Shown: one piece after another, positions 47,503-58,751 of the stretch
How positions within the stretch are numbered: position 1 is the first letter of the stretch
Layout: each line of letters opens with the position of its first letter
NCBI RefSeq assembly: GCF_001540865.1
Contig: NC_033637.1
Location: 7,409,439 to 7,473,438 of the forward strand
Source: Ananas comosus
Lineage: Eukaryota; Streptophyta; Magnoliopsida; Poales; Bromeliaceae
Reading direction: 5' to 3'
Length of the DNA stretch: 64,000 nt
Position numbers and translations under genes: made by a program
The notes under the pieces: generated by a model
The model's database searches: none
Told to the model about the DNA's origin: nothing
Seen by the model: only the letters and a program-made list of their open reading frames with translations

Positions 47503-50500
47503 TTAGCTCGCCGACTCAAATAAGTGAGGATACGCTTTTCGCATTGTCTCCTCGAGCTCCCAAGTAGCTTCACGCACCGCATGGTTGCTCCACTGGACTT
47601 TGACATAGGGGATTGTGCGACTTCGCAATTTCTTTTCTTCTCTATCGAGGATACACACCGGGTACTCCTCATAGGTCACGTCCTCGCGCAACTCCACCGG
47701 TTCATACTCTAGCACATGAGATGAATTGCGAATATACTTGCTGAGATTTGATACATGAAATACATTGTGAACTCCCGCAAGCCTCGGTGGTAATGCAAGC
47801 TTGTATGCCACCGCACCAACCCTCTCCAATATCTCAAACGGTCCGACATACCGGGGACTTAACTTCCCACGGACTCTAAACCGCTTTACTCCTCGCATCG
47901 GCGATACTTTTAAGAACACGCGGTCTCTTACCGCAAACTCTAGATCCTTTCTCCGCTTGTCGGCATAGCTCTTTTGCCGAGATTGCGCGGTCGCAAGTCG
48001 TTGGCCGACAAGGCGAACTTTCTCTTTCGCTTCCCGTACCACATCGGGACCAAGAGTAACTCTCTCGCCCACATCGCTCCAATGAATAGGAGAGCGACAC
48101 TTCTTTCTATAAAGGGCCTCGAATGACGCCATCGCGATACTTTCTTGATAACTAATGTTGTATGCGAATTTCGCCATCGGTAAATAATCGTGCCATCCGC
48201 CCTTATAATCAAGTACATACGCCCGAAACATATCCTCAAGAATTTGTATTGTTCTCTCTGATTGGCCATCACTTTGAGGATAAAATGCCATGCTAAAGTC
48301 GAGCCGTGTGCCCAATGTGTCTTGTAAGATTTTTCAAAAATGAGATGTGAACCTAGGGTCTGGATCCGATACAATAGACACCAGAACCTATGAAATCTCA
48401 CAACTTCGTCAAGATATACTTGAGCTAACTTGTCTCCCGACCATGTAGTGTGGATAGGCAAAAAGTGTGCCGATTTCGTCAACCGGTCCACAACCACCCA
48501 AATTGCATCATGCCCGACTTGAGACCGAGGCAAATCGGTCACAAAGTCCATCGCGATGTCTTCTCATTTCCAAACGGGTATAGATAAACTTTGCAATTTT
48601 TTCGCGAGAAACCGGTGCTCCGCTTTTACTTGTTGGCACGTGAGACATTGTGCCACGAACTCTCCAATATCTTTCTTCATGCTCGGCCACCAATAATGCA
48701 CTTTCAAGTCTTGATACATTTTGGTGCCGCCCGGGTGAATGCTATAGGGAGATTGATGCGCTTCTTGCATAATCGCCCTTCGAATGTCCTCGTCATTGGG
48801 CACACACCAATATTTCTAAATCGAAGTGCGCCATCGGTCCCAATGCCAAATCATCGGCATTACCGCTTTCAACTTCACCCCGCACCTTTTGAAGATATTC
48901 ATCAGAAGCTTGTAGCTCTTTTATCCTCTCCAACAAGGTCGATTGCACCACCAATGCGGCAAGCGTAGCCGGCACTTCCGGAGCTACTACTTCAAAACCA
49001 AACCGTTGTATCTCTTTTTGAAATAACGGTTGGGGTGTAATTGCCGAAGCTAACTTTTTCACCGATTTCCTACTTAGTGCATCGGCCACGACATTTGCTT
49101 TTCCCGGATGGTATAAAATAGTGACGTTGTAGTCCTTTAGCAACTCCAACCACCGCCGCTGTCGCATATTCAATCTCTTTTGGGTGAACAAGTATTTGAA
49201 ATTCTTGTGATCCGTGTAAATCTGACAATGCTCACCGTACAAGTAATGCCTCTACAACTTTAGCGCGAATATCACCGCGGCTAGCTCAAGATCATGAATC
49301 GAGTAGTTTTTCTCATAACTTTTCAACTGGCGCGAAGCATATATGATGACTCGCCCATTTTGCATCAAAACACACCCGAGACCAATATACGAGGCATCAC
49401 TGTACACAACAAAGCTTTCCCCCGGCGTCGGTAGAGCAAGCACCGGGGTCGATGTCAACCTTTCTTTCAACTCCTCGAAGTTCTGATCGCAATAGTCACT
49501 TCAAACGTACTTCATTCCTTTGTGCGTGAGGCGCGTTAGTAGAGTGGTTATTTTGGCGAACCCTTCCACGAACCGCCGGTAGTATCTCGCAAGTCCAAGA
49601 AAGCTACGGATCTCCGTAACACTTGTCGGGCGAGGCCAATTTTTAATTGCCTCAACTTTCTTTGGATCCACCGAGATATCACTCCCGGATATCACATAGC
49701 CTAAGAAAGTAACCTACGAAAGCCAAAAGTTACATTTCTTCAACTTGGCATATAGCTTATCTTTTCGGAGTATTTGCAACACAGTTCTCAAATGCTCCTC
49801 GTGTTCCTCCCGCTCCGTGAATAAACCAAGACATCATCAATGAACACTATGACGCATCGATCCAACAACGGTCGAAAGACTCGATTCATCAAGTCCATAA
49901 ATACTGCCGGGTTATTAGTAAGCCCAAACGGTATAACCGTGAACTCTTAATGGGCATACCGCGTACGATATGCTGTTTTGTGCACATCCTTCGGCCGGAT
50001 CTTCAACTGATGATACCCTGACTGAAGATCTATTTTCGAGTATACCCGCGACCATTGCAACTGGTCGAATAAATCATCAATTCTCGGCAACGGGTACTTG
50101 TTCTTAATTGTCACTTTGTTCAACTCGTGATAATCCACGTAGAGTCGAAGTATGCCATCCTTTTTCTTTACAAATAGCACCGGAGCTCCCCACGGTGACA
50201 CGTTCAGCCTCACAAAGTCTTTATCGAGCAAGTCTTGCAACTAAGCCTTCAACTCTACTAGCTCCACCGGTGCCATTCTATACGGAGCCTTCGAAATTGG
50301 CGCCACCCCGGGAACCAAGTCAGTGACGAACTCGATCTCCCGGTCCGATGGCAATCCCGGTAACTCCGCTGGAAATACATGCGGAAACTCGTACGTACTC
50401 GGATACTCCTCAGTTCCGGGTGCTCCCTTTGAGTCTCTACCATCATCGCCAAATAGGCCACACATTCACCTTTGATCATTTTTCTCGCCCTCGCCGCCGA

Positions 50501-50960
50501 TACGGTTGTCGCGAAGCGCGAGCTTTTACATGCTCGATACACTAACTTCTCTTGATTAGGCTCACGAAAAGTGATCACCTTGCTTTCACAATCGATAACC
50601 ACATAATACTTGGAGAGCCAGTCAATCCCCAATATTACATCGAATTCTCACATTTGCTTTAGCACTAGTAAATCTGCCCGCATAATCCAATCACCTATCT
50701 GAACTGGACAAGCCAAGCACTCCTCATGCACACTAAATGAATGCTCAGGTGCATTAACCCATCAATAATCCGGGTTATAAAATATCTCTATGCCATGAAT
50801 CTTAGCAAACGATGCGCCAATGAATGAATGAGATGCACTTGTATCGAATAAAGCTCTAGCTCTAGTGCCATTGACCAAAATAATACCTGCCACGATATCA
50901 TCTAGTACAGCAGGCTCCTCCACCTGAGTGGCAAAAATCCACCCACTAGCTGCTCGTGAT
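47503..50960 (-). pseudogene. Element B pol: protease, RT, RNase H, integrase, chromodomain
   Basis: On the minus strand: protease with the catalytic triad changed to DTS (50837-50845) in LFDTSASHSFIG. Then GIDWLSKY near 50630 and, after a frameshift, reverse transcriptase ([12 protein letters not shown], stop at 50241, [35 protein letters not shown] near 49835). RNase H has [15 protein letters not shown] and [18 protein letters not shown]. The integrase zinc domain HPGGTKMYQDLKVHYWW with CLTC is near 48680, and the core MDFVTDLPRSQVGHD near 48540. A frameshift near 48390 is followed by an intact 813-base frame, 48315-47503, with QSDGQSERTIQILEDM and the chromodomain-like C-terminus. Confidence 0.93.
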
Positions 50961-51039
50961 CTCTCTGGCTGACGCGGTGCTGAAGAGCGTCCAGCCAACA
51001 TCGCTGGTGGCAACCCCGCAAGCTGTCTCGGGGTAGAAG

Positions 51040-52209
51040 GAACTGATGCCGCCGTCGGTGTAGACGACGCCCAACTCGGGCACTCCCGGGCCATATGCCC
51101 CACTTGGCCACACTTGTAGCACTTTCCCTCGCGTTTTGGGCAAGCCGACGGTCGATGCTCACCATCGCAAATAACACATCAGGAAGGCCTCCAATTCTTT
51201 GATTGCTGTCGAGGATACCGAGGGGGTTTCTTAGCATTTGGCCGGCCCCGGCACCACCCGCCGCTCGCTTCTTCCCTTTGTCTCTTGACTCCGCCATAGA
51301 CTCGCGCTCCTCTCACGCGTAGGCGTTGCCGTGCTCCGCCCACAATGCTCGATCAAAGACCTCCGCAAAGGTCGTAAACTTAAGGATTTGCACAGCCTTG
51401 TAAATCTCCGGCCTAAGTCCTCGCAAGAACCAGTCGGCTCGGTCCCGGTCATCTCGAACAACATCCGAAACACAGTCGATAATGTGGGAGAATTCCTGCT
51501 CGAAATCTACTACAGAACGATCTCCTTGCCTCAATTTGTGAAACCTCTCTTGTAGCTTCCGCTTCATCGTGTCGGGGAAGTAATTCGCGAACATCGCCCT
51601 CTTGAACTCCTTCCATAGCATAGGCGGAAGGTTAGAAGGCCGATCTCGCTTCACCCGCTTCCACCACACCTTCGCCGCCTTCTCTAGGCAATGAGTGGCG
51701 AGGTGCGCGCACCTTGTCTCCGAGGTATATAGGTCCTCAAAGAGTGACTCCATCGAGTCAATCCACGCCTCCACCCTCGATGACTCCGCTTTCTCCCCAT
51801 CGAACACAGGCGGGCTGAATTTCTTGAACATAACAAGAGCCGCAATCGCACGCTCCCGCTCTGCCTCTATAGCCGCACTATCGGGATTTGAGGTTCCTGA
51901 AACTGCCGGCATCGCCGTGACTGGCAGGGCCGCCGCAGCCATGTCCTCCACCACAGTCGGCACCACTAAAGGGGGTGCAGGTGCCTGAACGCCCACTTAA
52001 GCTGTCGCCGCCTGCTGTCGCTCTAAGGCCTCTTGAAGCCTTTGGATTTGCTCCCCCTGACGTTGCATAGACTCCGCTTGTTGCCGGACTACTCCAATAA
52101 GCGCGGACATTTGCTCCCGAAGCTCCCCGTCGCCACTTGCTCCGGGTTGCACAGGAGCCGCACTCGTTTCCTCGGGTATAGACCTCGTTCGGGGTCGACC
52201 ACGAGGCAT
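51040..52209 (-). pseudogene. Element B gag, near intact
   Basis: The ATG at 52209 gives MPRGRPRTRSIPEETS, matching element C gag; an ATG five codons upstream (52224) is also open. A glutamine-rich coiled-coil-like segment ends at a TAA at 51997-51999. The same frame then continues through the gag core (VEAWIDSMESLFEDLY, TFAEVFDRALWAEHGN) to a TGA just after 51313 and on into ESRDKGKKR. After a frameshift the zinc knuckle CYKCGQVGHMAREC lies at about 51080-51122. Two stops and one frameshift separate it from a working nucleocapsid precursor. Confidence 0.88.
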
Positions 52210-52521
52210 TGCTTCCTGAAACATTATAACTCACATTAATTACTCAACCAATATACTCGAACATACCCAATCTGGCGAAAGCAAACAAGTGTATTTATTT
52301 TCATTCCAAAGCATTATGTCGTCGGCTGCTAAACATAACACAAGGAATAGAAAATAAATATCAACTTGAATTTAGCCCCTAACCACATTAGAGACATACT
52401 AACATTAACCCAATCACAAAGCTTTCGCTATACTTCGATCCCACGTCACTCACGTTTCCTAGATCCTTAAGGTCTTCCAATCCTAAGGGTCTCTATGTCC
52501 TTCCTATACTTTCACTTTTAG

Positions 52522-52533
52522 GCTATGATACCA
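52522..52533 (-). other. Element B primer binding site
   Basis: The minus strand reads TGGTATCATAGC, one mismatch from the tRNA-iMet complement, seven bases from the LTR start at 52541. Confidence 0.88.
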
Positions 52534-52540
52534 TTATATC

Positions 52541-55189
52541 TGTCACGCCCCTGGACCGATCCTATTTGGTTGGCTCGGGCACGACGAATAGACGCCAAAC
52601 GGACAGCACCTCCTCTGTCCACCCAAGGCTCAACACAAGTACAAATCAAGTGTAAAGATTACACGAGCGGAAACATAACATACATAGCTTGCACGAGGGC
52701 AAGCGGTACCCAAAGTGAAAGTACTAAGCTAAACATCCATACAAGTATAACGATTATCTTTTAATCACTTAAGTGCATTCAACCACAAGTTATATTTACA
52801 TTCTTTTCATCATTTCTTCTCTTAATACATCATATGATCTCAAATGAACATAATATTTCCTCCAAACTATAAGCTTTTTACATTAAACTATAAGCTCTTT
52901 TACAACATTTATCATGTTCATACTACTAACATCATCAAAGACAAATGATGATATAAAGAGGGTATGCATCTAAACAAAATATGAAACACGCTCAGGTGGT
53001 CTCTGTCTATGGAGCGATGCCTTTACCGCGATTGTCGGCCGGTTCACTCGGTCCCGGCTCTGTGGAAATAGTGGGGTGAGAACTACAACAAAATTTCCAG
53101 TGGGTTCGGCCGCCGACCTCGTCGACTTTTCCACTAGGTCTAAATCAGGCATAATAGAAGAATAGAGATAGATAGTATCCAAATTAAACAAATACAACTA
53201 ATATGCCTGAACAAGATATAATCAATAATTATGCTCAAATAAAATGCTCATGATGAATGCAAGATTACTTTTCAATTTCCAACTCACTTGGCTAACCCGT
53301 AGGTTCCGCCCTCAATAAACTCACTAGCTCAAATCCCTTTGATTAGGCCCTCAGCTGCCTCCTGACGGGACCATCTTCTGAGGCAAACACCTTCCCAGTG
53401 ATCACAACTCCGGAGCTCATCACTTGAGGGGGAGCGACCACCCTCAAGCCAAAACTTATAGATGAGTATAATCAATCCTTAACTTTAAAGATTCCAAGTT
53501 CCATCCAATCCTTAACTATAAGGATGCAATGCTCATATGACCCTTAACTATAAGGTTGGTATGTCATAATGTCAACTTTCTCATGTACTTGCATTTTCTA
53601 TTTTCATTAGTGCCACATACACTAAATGTTCTCTATACTGAATCACACGCATACTTATTTCATTAGTGCCACACACTAAGTGTTCAACTCTAGCATTCCT
53701 TTTTGTGCGCTAATGCCACATAATCCATATGTCATAACGTCATTTGTTCTCAATGTCACTAGTTTCTTTACCTTTTCTAGATTCTTGTCATCATTCATGC
53801 ATACATAGGGTTTTTACAAGTTCTCACTAGTTTACAATTATCTCATATACATTTGTACTTACAACATGCAACAACATATGTCCACATGCTCTCATTTCAC
53901 ACTACAATGCATAATGATCATATATAACCTATGCTCAAGAAATGACACTTTAGATATAAAAGGAAATTCATCGATTTCGGAAAGCACCACCCACCTCGTA
54001 TGGTTGCTAGAGTGCTACGGTTCAAATCTCGTGATTTTTGGGCACCTATTCTCTCGCCTGCAACAAAACGAAGCCAAATTAGGCTTTTTCCCCATAACTT
54101 TGCGTAAACTCGTCGGATTGGCGAACCGAGTCCACCAACGAGTTGAAAATATCCCCAATTTGGTTTCTACAAGGTCAATTTACCTTTAAACCAACTTAGG
54201 GCAAAAGCCCCAATTTTGGTGCCCTAATAATGCCATTTGGCTAATACACCAATTTGATCTCTAAGACAAGTAAAAGCAAGCTTAATCATTATCTAGATAT
54301 TCATCTAGAACCATTTAAACCATTCTTAGGGCATATAAAACAAACCCTAAGTTTCAACCATGAGAGCTTATGAAGAAATATGGATTTCCATGAGTTCCAT
54401 GGCCTCTACTAGGTTTCCCCTCATATAAGAAGATCAAAACCAAGTGTTCTAGGGTATAAAACCAAACCCTAACCTAGTTCTTACGAGAAACCTCACCTTA
54501 GCCCAAAAGCTCACCAAGCTACACCTTGTAGGAGAGCTCTAGATCCTCTAAAAGCTCCAAAATCTCCTCTTGATCTTCTCCAATCTCCTCCTTTCACCTT
54601 AGGGTAGAGCTCCTAGAGAGAGAGAGAGAGAGATGGAGAGAAATGAGAGAGAGGAGTGTGTTCACTGCTGTGAACAAAAGAGAAGAGAGGTTGGGGTACT
54701 TTATAGGTTGCTAAAATAGCAAATAGACCCACCATTTCTTTTAATTTGCAGTAGACTGCAGTTGCTGTTTCACAGTGCAGGGTACCGGTATGCAGGTGGG
54801 CGTCACCGGTACGCCCTTGTTCAACTGTCTAAACCCGAGAGCTGCTGTTCTCGGGTTGCTGCGGGGTACCGGTACACATCGGGGCCGTCACTGGTACGCT
54901 GCTGCGCAGTGACCAAACCCGAGAGTTGCTACTCTCGGTCAGCAGTGTGGTATCGATACTGCTCCAATGCTTTACCGGTTAACAATGCTCCAGACTTCAA
55001 TTTTGCATTGTTTCGACTCCAATTCGCGCCGAGCAATGCTAAAACCTTTCTAACTCCCTTGGAACTCAACTTTAGACCCTTCCAACACTGTTGGAATGTC
55101 AAATGGACTTTGTACAACCATTTCTCTCGCACACTTTGGTCAATTTGACTAAAGTTCGATATAGTCTACAGAAGTTTCGGTATATTACA
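52541..55189 (-). repeat. Element B 5' LTR
   Basis: 2649 bases, TGTCACGCC to GTATATTACA, matching 44819-47455 end to end. Minus-strand TATAAAG is at 54699-54705. Visible differences from the sister LTR are scattered substitutions and small indels, so the insertion is not very recent. Confidence 0.92.
54781..54900. promoter_or_regulatory. GTACCGGTAC cluster, element B 5' LTR
   Basis: Exact copy at 54866-54875, GTACCGGTAT near 54783, and CACCGGTACGC and CACTGGTACGC variants. They lie 75-200 bases upstream of TATAAAG at 54699. An inverted pair AACCCGAGAG/TTCTCGGGTT lies between them. Confidence 0.65.
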
Positions 55190-56836
55190 CTCATACATGT
55201 CATTTGATTACATTTAACCAAATACAAGTCATCCACATTTTACATCCTTTTTCTTTCATACAAATACATTACATGTTTCATCCACCAAAACATATGAATT
55301 TATATCATTTATGCATCATGGTTCATCATATACAAAAAGAAGAATATATACAGGATATGACTATACTCGGGTAGCTGCTATCTAGGGTGCGATGCTCTTG
55401 CCGCGATCCTCGACCGCTCTGCTCGCGCTAGTGGTATGAGAACTAAAAGAAGTTCCCAGTGGGTTTGGCCGCCAACCTCGCCGACTCGCCCACAAGGTCT
55501 ACTCAAGCATATGTAAGAAAATGATATATAGATAGCAAACCAAACTAATGCTATTACAATGCCTGCAAGGAAAACTAGGTCAACAAGTAATATGCTCATA
55601 AAGATGATGCATGCATGCCTTTCTATTTACCTTGGCTTTCACCGAATCGTCCCGGTTAACTCATGGTTAACCCCAAAACTCACAACCAAAATCCCTTTCA
55701 TTCGAGGAGAATACCACTGCAACCCGAGAGATCGTCTTCTGGGGAGAATACCGCTGCACCAGTGGTGACAACTCCGGAGCACACCGCTTGAGGGGGAGCT
55801 ACCGCCCTCAAGCCGAGACCCAAAGTGAGTATGATACAATCCTCAATTTTGAGGATGCTTTCCCAAACTTGCCATTCTTGTCACCATGCTCTTAAGTTTT
55901 CTACCTTGTCTAGCATACAATAACCTTGGTGCCAATCAAGTCTGCTAACGTCAATGTCACCTTTGTTTACTAATGTCATAATCCACATTCATTTCGTACA
56001 TTCATAGGGTTCCAATATATCTGGTCCAATTTCAATTCATATGTTCTCTTGCATAGAAGCATACAAAAAAAATCCCAACCATAACTACATGTCACATAAC
56101 CCTAAGATGCATGAATTCTATAATACACATATATGCTCAAAGAGGCGATATAGACATAATGAGAAATTCGATGATTTCGGATAGCACTACCTACCTCGTA
56201 GGGATGCTGAGAAGCTACGATTCAATTTTCGCAATTTATGGCCGCTAATCTCCCTCGATTGCGGCAAACGAAGTCAAAATGAGGTTTTTCTCCAATATCT
56301 TGGCGCAGACTCGTCGGAACTTCGATCCGAGTCTCCCAATTCGTTATTATCCGCCAATTAGGGCTACAAGAGATCAATCCCAACTTAGATCTCATAGTTT
56401 ACAAAACCCTAATACAAACCCTAGGATTTCCATCTTTACCAAATAACCCCCAAATACACGGAGATTCATGAACCAACCCACCACTACAACCTCTAGAAAC
56501 AACTACTAGAAGGAAATAACCAAAACCCTAGCTCCAACCCAAGAAAACTCACCTTGAGCTCAAGCTATCTCCAAAAACCCTCTTGCACAAGCTAGCTTCA
56601 ACCCTAAGCAAGCTTCTTCTCCACCAGAACCCTCTCTTCGCTCAAACCCTAGTGAGAGAAGGAGAGAAAGGGAGAGAAAGAAGAGAATCTTAAAGAGAGA
56701 AAGAGAGTTTCTCTTTTGATGTTGAGTGTGAGGAAATGAGAGCTAAACCACCAAGCTCTCACTTTTAAACACTCACATACACACATTTGCACTTAGCCCC
56801 CTTCACACAACAAGGACTGGCCATCACTGGCATTTT

Positions 56837-56882
56837 TTCGCGTACGGGGTCCAGACCTTGCACAGGGTCCGGACCCCGAGAG
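56837..56882. promoter_or_regulatory. GGGTCCGGACCC palindrome in solo LTR U3
   Basis: A perfect 12-bp palindrome GGGTCCGGACCC near 56868 and a broken copy GGGGTCCAGACC near 56846. Place and form match the ACCGGT clusters of the other LTRs, with TCCGGA as core. Confidence 0.45.
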
Positions 56883-57442
56883 CATTTTCAGCACGAAACA
56901 AGCTGCAAATTTCCCAGCTTGCTCTCCCATGTCCTAACACCCATTTCATACACTACGAAACGTTCGGAATGAATTCCGGACCATTCAAACACTTCCAACA
57001 CCACACTTCTGTCAATTTGACGGAAGTTCGGCATAACTCGTCGGGGATTCAATATGTTACATGGTATGCCGTCGTGACTCCTTAAATCTCATAACATGCA
57101 AAGTAAAGATGTTTTCATCTACACCTTACATAAAATTCATGCAAATAAGAACAAGGGAAACTTTAGATGATTTCACTGATATGCCCTACCTATATTCAAA
57201 TCCTTCTTAGAGATGGCTCTTGATCTCTTTAGAACCCCAAGAAACGCTAAACAGAGAGTTCTAACAAACTTATAACATCTAAATCTTCCATTTGATAAAA
57301 TTCCTAAAAACATACTCTAAAAAGTCCAACACATGCCTTTTCATTCTCTAACAAGAGAAATGTAGGTTGAGGTCGTTGCTTTCTCCCTCGTAAAGCTTCT
57401 TTTTGATGCTCTTGACCTTCTCCAATCTCTCAATGGGAGGAC

Positions 57443-58186
57443 TTTTTTTATAAAGCAACCCTCTAAAATTTTATAATTTGAGAAATAACCCTGCCAAATT
57501 TATATTTGGCAAACTAACCCTCTTTTCACCACGTAGGAGCCACGTGGGAAAAGCCATGAATCGTTCACCGCATTCTCCCATGTCTTTTAAAGGCGGTGAA
57601 TCATTCCCTGCATTCTCCAATTTCTTTTAAAGACGGTGAATTGTTCACCACTTTCTCCCATTTCTTTTAAAGGTGGTGAATCGTTTGCTGTATTTATTAA
57701 AATTGTACATGGATTATATAAGAAATAGAAAAAAGTGAGGTTGTTATGATTATATGTGGATTATTAGAATTTTTATTTGATTGTTAGGATTGTATGGATA
57801 AATTATTAGGATTTTCAGGATGTTAAGATTATATGAAATTATATGGATAGACTATTAGGATTTTCGGACGGTTAAGATTATAAGAAATTGTTTGAATAAA
57901 TTATTAGAATTTTTAGGTTGTTAAGATTATATGTGATTTGTTAAAATTTTTATGTGGTTGTTAGAATTATATATGGAATATAGAAAGAATCAGTAAATAA
58001 GTGAAAGGTAGTGAATGATTCACCGTCTTTGTAGGAAATTATGAAGGCGGTGAATGGTTCACCGTCTTCAAAGAAAATCTCCACCCTGGCTCCTACATGA
58101 AAAAAGGAGGGTTAGTTTTTCAAATATAATTTGGAGAGAATTATTTTGTAAATTATCAAATTTTAGAGGATTATTTTATTAAAAAA
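57443..58186. mobile_element. Foldback/MITE element with about 100-base inverted ends
   Basis: The left arm (57443-57540) and right arm (58090-58186) are inverted copies sharing AACCCTCTAAAATTTTATAATTT-like and CTAACCCTC words and ending at a TAGGAGCCA word. Inside the left arm a 40-base unit is repeated three times (57558-57683). The centre has loose GGATTATTAGGATTTTC repeats. No coding frame is present. No target duplication was found. It lies inside the element C LTR. Confidence 0.75.
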
Positions 58187-58394
58187 TCACGATGGGATTG
58201 ATCAAGTGGGATCCAACAGAGGAATACTAGGATTTTCTCTCTTTTAAAGAGAGAAAGAAGAGAGAGAGAGAGAGAGAAATAAGAGTGGGAGAGGGTTGGC
58301 TATGAGGAAGGTATTAACAAAGGTGGCACAATTGCATCTAAACCCGTCAAACATTGGCATTTGCAACCATTCCAGACTTAGAGTTTACAGAGTT

Positions 58395-58590
58395 GCGTAC
58401 CAGTACACAAGGGGCAGTACTAGTACACTTCTCAAGTATACCGGGACTCCTGAACAGTTCCACAGAACCCGAACAATGGATGTCACTGCCTTCTACTGTG
58501 TGCCGGTACTCGCCGATTTTAGTACCAGTACTCAGGGGAGTTATCCAAAACCCGAGAGCTCTCCCAGCCATTCACAACTGAGTACAGGTA
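58395..58590. promoter_or_regulatory. Degenerate GTACYRGTAC words in element C LTR
   Basis: GTACCAGTAC, AGTACTAGTAC, GCCGGTACTC and GTACCAGTACTC words occur between 58397 and 58535, with AACCCGAGAG near 58550. This looks like an old, decayed version of the palindrome cluster of younger LTRs. Confidence 0.5.
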
Positions 58591-58751
58591 TAGACTGTAA
58601 CTCTGCAGTTTTGCAGAGTTTGCTCTTCTATGTACATTTCGTGCTGAAAACACTCTAACACTTACCAAACACTATTAAGATTATCTAAATGGTATCTATT
58701 ATAATTTCTCGCGAGAACTCTACTATTTGTAAAAGTTTAGTGAATTATAAG

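Larger units (their letters stand above)
44814..55194 (-). mobile_element. Element B: Ty3/gypsy chromovirus, full structure
   Basis: The element proper is 44819-55189 with CTCAT at 44814-44818 and 55190-55194. It has two LTRs (44819-47455 and 52541-55189), a tRNA-iMet-type primer binding site, and gag and pol on the minus strand. Protein wording is close to element A, including the chromodomain-like C-terminus, but the LTR sequence differs, so it is a separate family of the same branch. No later insertion is seen inside it. It is the deepest level of the stack: element C LTR, then solo LTR, then element B. Confidence 0.94.
44611..57066 (-). mobile_element. Solo LTR of another gypsy family, split by element B
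   Basis: The LTR pieces are 44616-44818 and 55195-57061, together 2070 bases. They start TGTCACGCCCCACAACCGCC and end ATTCAATATGTTACA. TGGTA flanks the whole at 44611-44615 and 57062-57066. The start resembles the element B LTR (shared GACGCCAAACGGACAG), so the families are related. A palindrome GGGTCCGGACCC near 56868 takes the place of GTACCGGTAC. Confidence 0.9.
41017..58751 (-). repeat. Element C 5' LTR, split by two later insertions
   Basis: The LTR begins TGTCACGTCCCGAG at 41017, directly beyond a primer binding site. Its pieces are 41017-41911, 44472-44615 and 57067-58751. The join across each inserted solo LTR is fixed by target duplications GTCAC and TGGTA. The far end is read as ...AAAAGTTTAGTGAATTATAA, resembling the AAAGTTCAGTGTGTTACA end of the related LTRs, but the final CA is degraded. 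Rejoined length is about 2.7 kb including a 744-base foldback element at 57443-58186. Diverged GTACYRGTAC words lie at 58397-58585. Confidence 0.75.
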
